Source: Nitrospirota bacterium
Lineage (GTDB): Bacteria > Nitrospirota > Thermodesulfovibrionia > UBA6902
Length of the DNA stretch: 5,457 nt
Reading direction: 5' to 3'
Assembly: GCA_015491705.1 (NCBI GenBank)
Contig: WFVK01000049.1
Location: forward strand, 1 to 5,457
A program made the position numbers and the translations under genes. The notes under the pieces were generated by a model. That model was not told where the DNA came from and did no database searches. It saw nothing but the letters and a program-made list of their open reading frames with translations. Positions 5,198 to 5,457 of this stretch are shown here, in pieces; positions within the stretch are counted from its first letter, which is position 1, and every line of letters begins with the position of its first letter.

Positions 5198-5457
5198 TGA
5201 ATATTTCGGGTTTCAGGAGTCTCCCTTTTCCATTGCCCCTGACCCGCGCTATCTCTACATGAGCGAGCAACACCGGGAGGCCCTGGCTCATCTGGTGTAC
5301 GGCCTGAACAGTGACGGCGGCTTTGTCCTTCTGACCGGTGAGGTCGGAACAGGCAAGACAACCGTCTGCCGCTGCCTCCTGGAACAACTGCCTGAAAATA
5401 CCGCGGTGGCCTTCATCTTTAATCCTAAGCTGACTGTTGAGGAGCTCCTCGCAACAG
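5190..5457 (+). CDS. ExeA/GspA-like AAA ATPase, N-terminal 89 codons
   Basis: The frame stays open to the window end. The protein begins with the family-typical MYNEYFGFQESPFSIAPDP (1-19), then YLYMSEQHREALAHL (21-35), a Walker A loop GEVGTGKTT (50-58, Lys56) and FIFNPKLTVEELLAT (75-89). This arrangement is that of ExeA/GspA (type II secretion, working with ExeB/GspB to place the secretin through peptidoglycan). It is also that of the related ATPase found in exosortase/PEP-CTERM exopolysaccharide loci. Walker B and any C-terminal peptidoglycan-binding domain lie outside the window, so the subtype cannot be settled. It follows the membrane glycosyltransferase by 95 nt on the same strand with no terminator seen, so it may be co-transcribed. 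The start fits the conserved MY(x)(x)(Y/F)FG opening. Confidence 0.92.
   Translation, partial: MYNEYFGFQESPFSIAPDPRYLYMSEQHREALAHLVYGLNSDGGFVLLTGEVGTGKTTVCRCLLEQLPENTAVAFIFNPKLTVEELLAT

Noticed and set aside
5167..5387. Minus-strand open frames opposite the ATPase
   Set aside because: They oppose the conserved ExeA-like N-terminus and Walker A, and show no independent coding signal.

Overview
The window is a stretch of bacterial chromosome of moderate GC content that looks like part of a surface-glycan (exopolysaccharide or capsule-type) locus. It has compact genes, Shine-Dalgarno sites, Gram-negative-type sigma70 promoters and an ExeA/GspA-like secretion ATPase. Together these suggest a Gram-negative, perhaps Nitrospirota- or Desulfobacterota-like organism. 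That placement is impressionistic and cannot be proven from one window.

Layout. Positions 1-3039 hold a minus-strand operon, read right to left: a family 2 glycosyltransferase of dolichol-phosphate-mannose-synthase type (2311-3039), a PaaK/CapK-like AMP-forming ligase (833-2308) and a HisC-like PLP aminotransferase (1-821, cut by the left edge). Gaps between these genes are 2 and 11 nt. Positions 3040-3492 are a 453-nt non-coding divergent control region. It contains two back-to-back sigma70-like promoters, each with a TGn extended -10 and an 18-nt spacer. Both mRNA leaders are long (about 160-190 nt) and contain inverted repeats and minimal SD-preceded ORFs. On the plus strand follow a polytopic GT-C-like membrane glycosyltransferase (3493-5094), a 95-nt spacer with a hairpin and an 8-C tract, and the N-terminal 89 codons of an ExeA/GspA-like AAA ATPase (5190-end).

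How the parts could work together (inference): the GT2 enzyme would load a sugar onto a polyprenyl phosphate on the cytoplasmic side. The GT-C membrane protein is the kind of enzyme that uses such lipid-linked sugars on the outer face of the inner membrane. The aminotransferase and the adenylating ligase could make and activate an amino or carboxyl building block that decorates the glycan. The ATPase belongs to a family tied to type II secretion or to exosortase/PEP-CTERM-linked polysaccharide loci. No mobile element, CRISPR array, tRNA or rRNA was seen. Nothing proves a new system; the most unusual parts are the divergent control region and the start-stop element in front of the GT2 gene.
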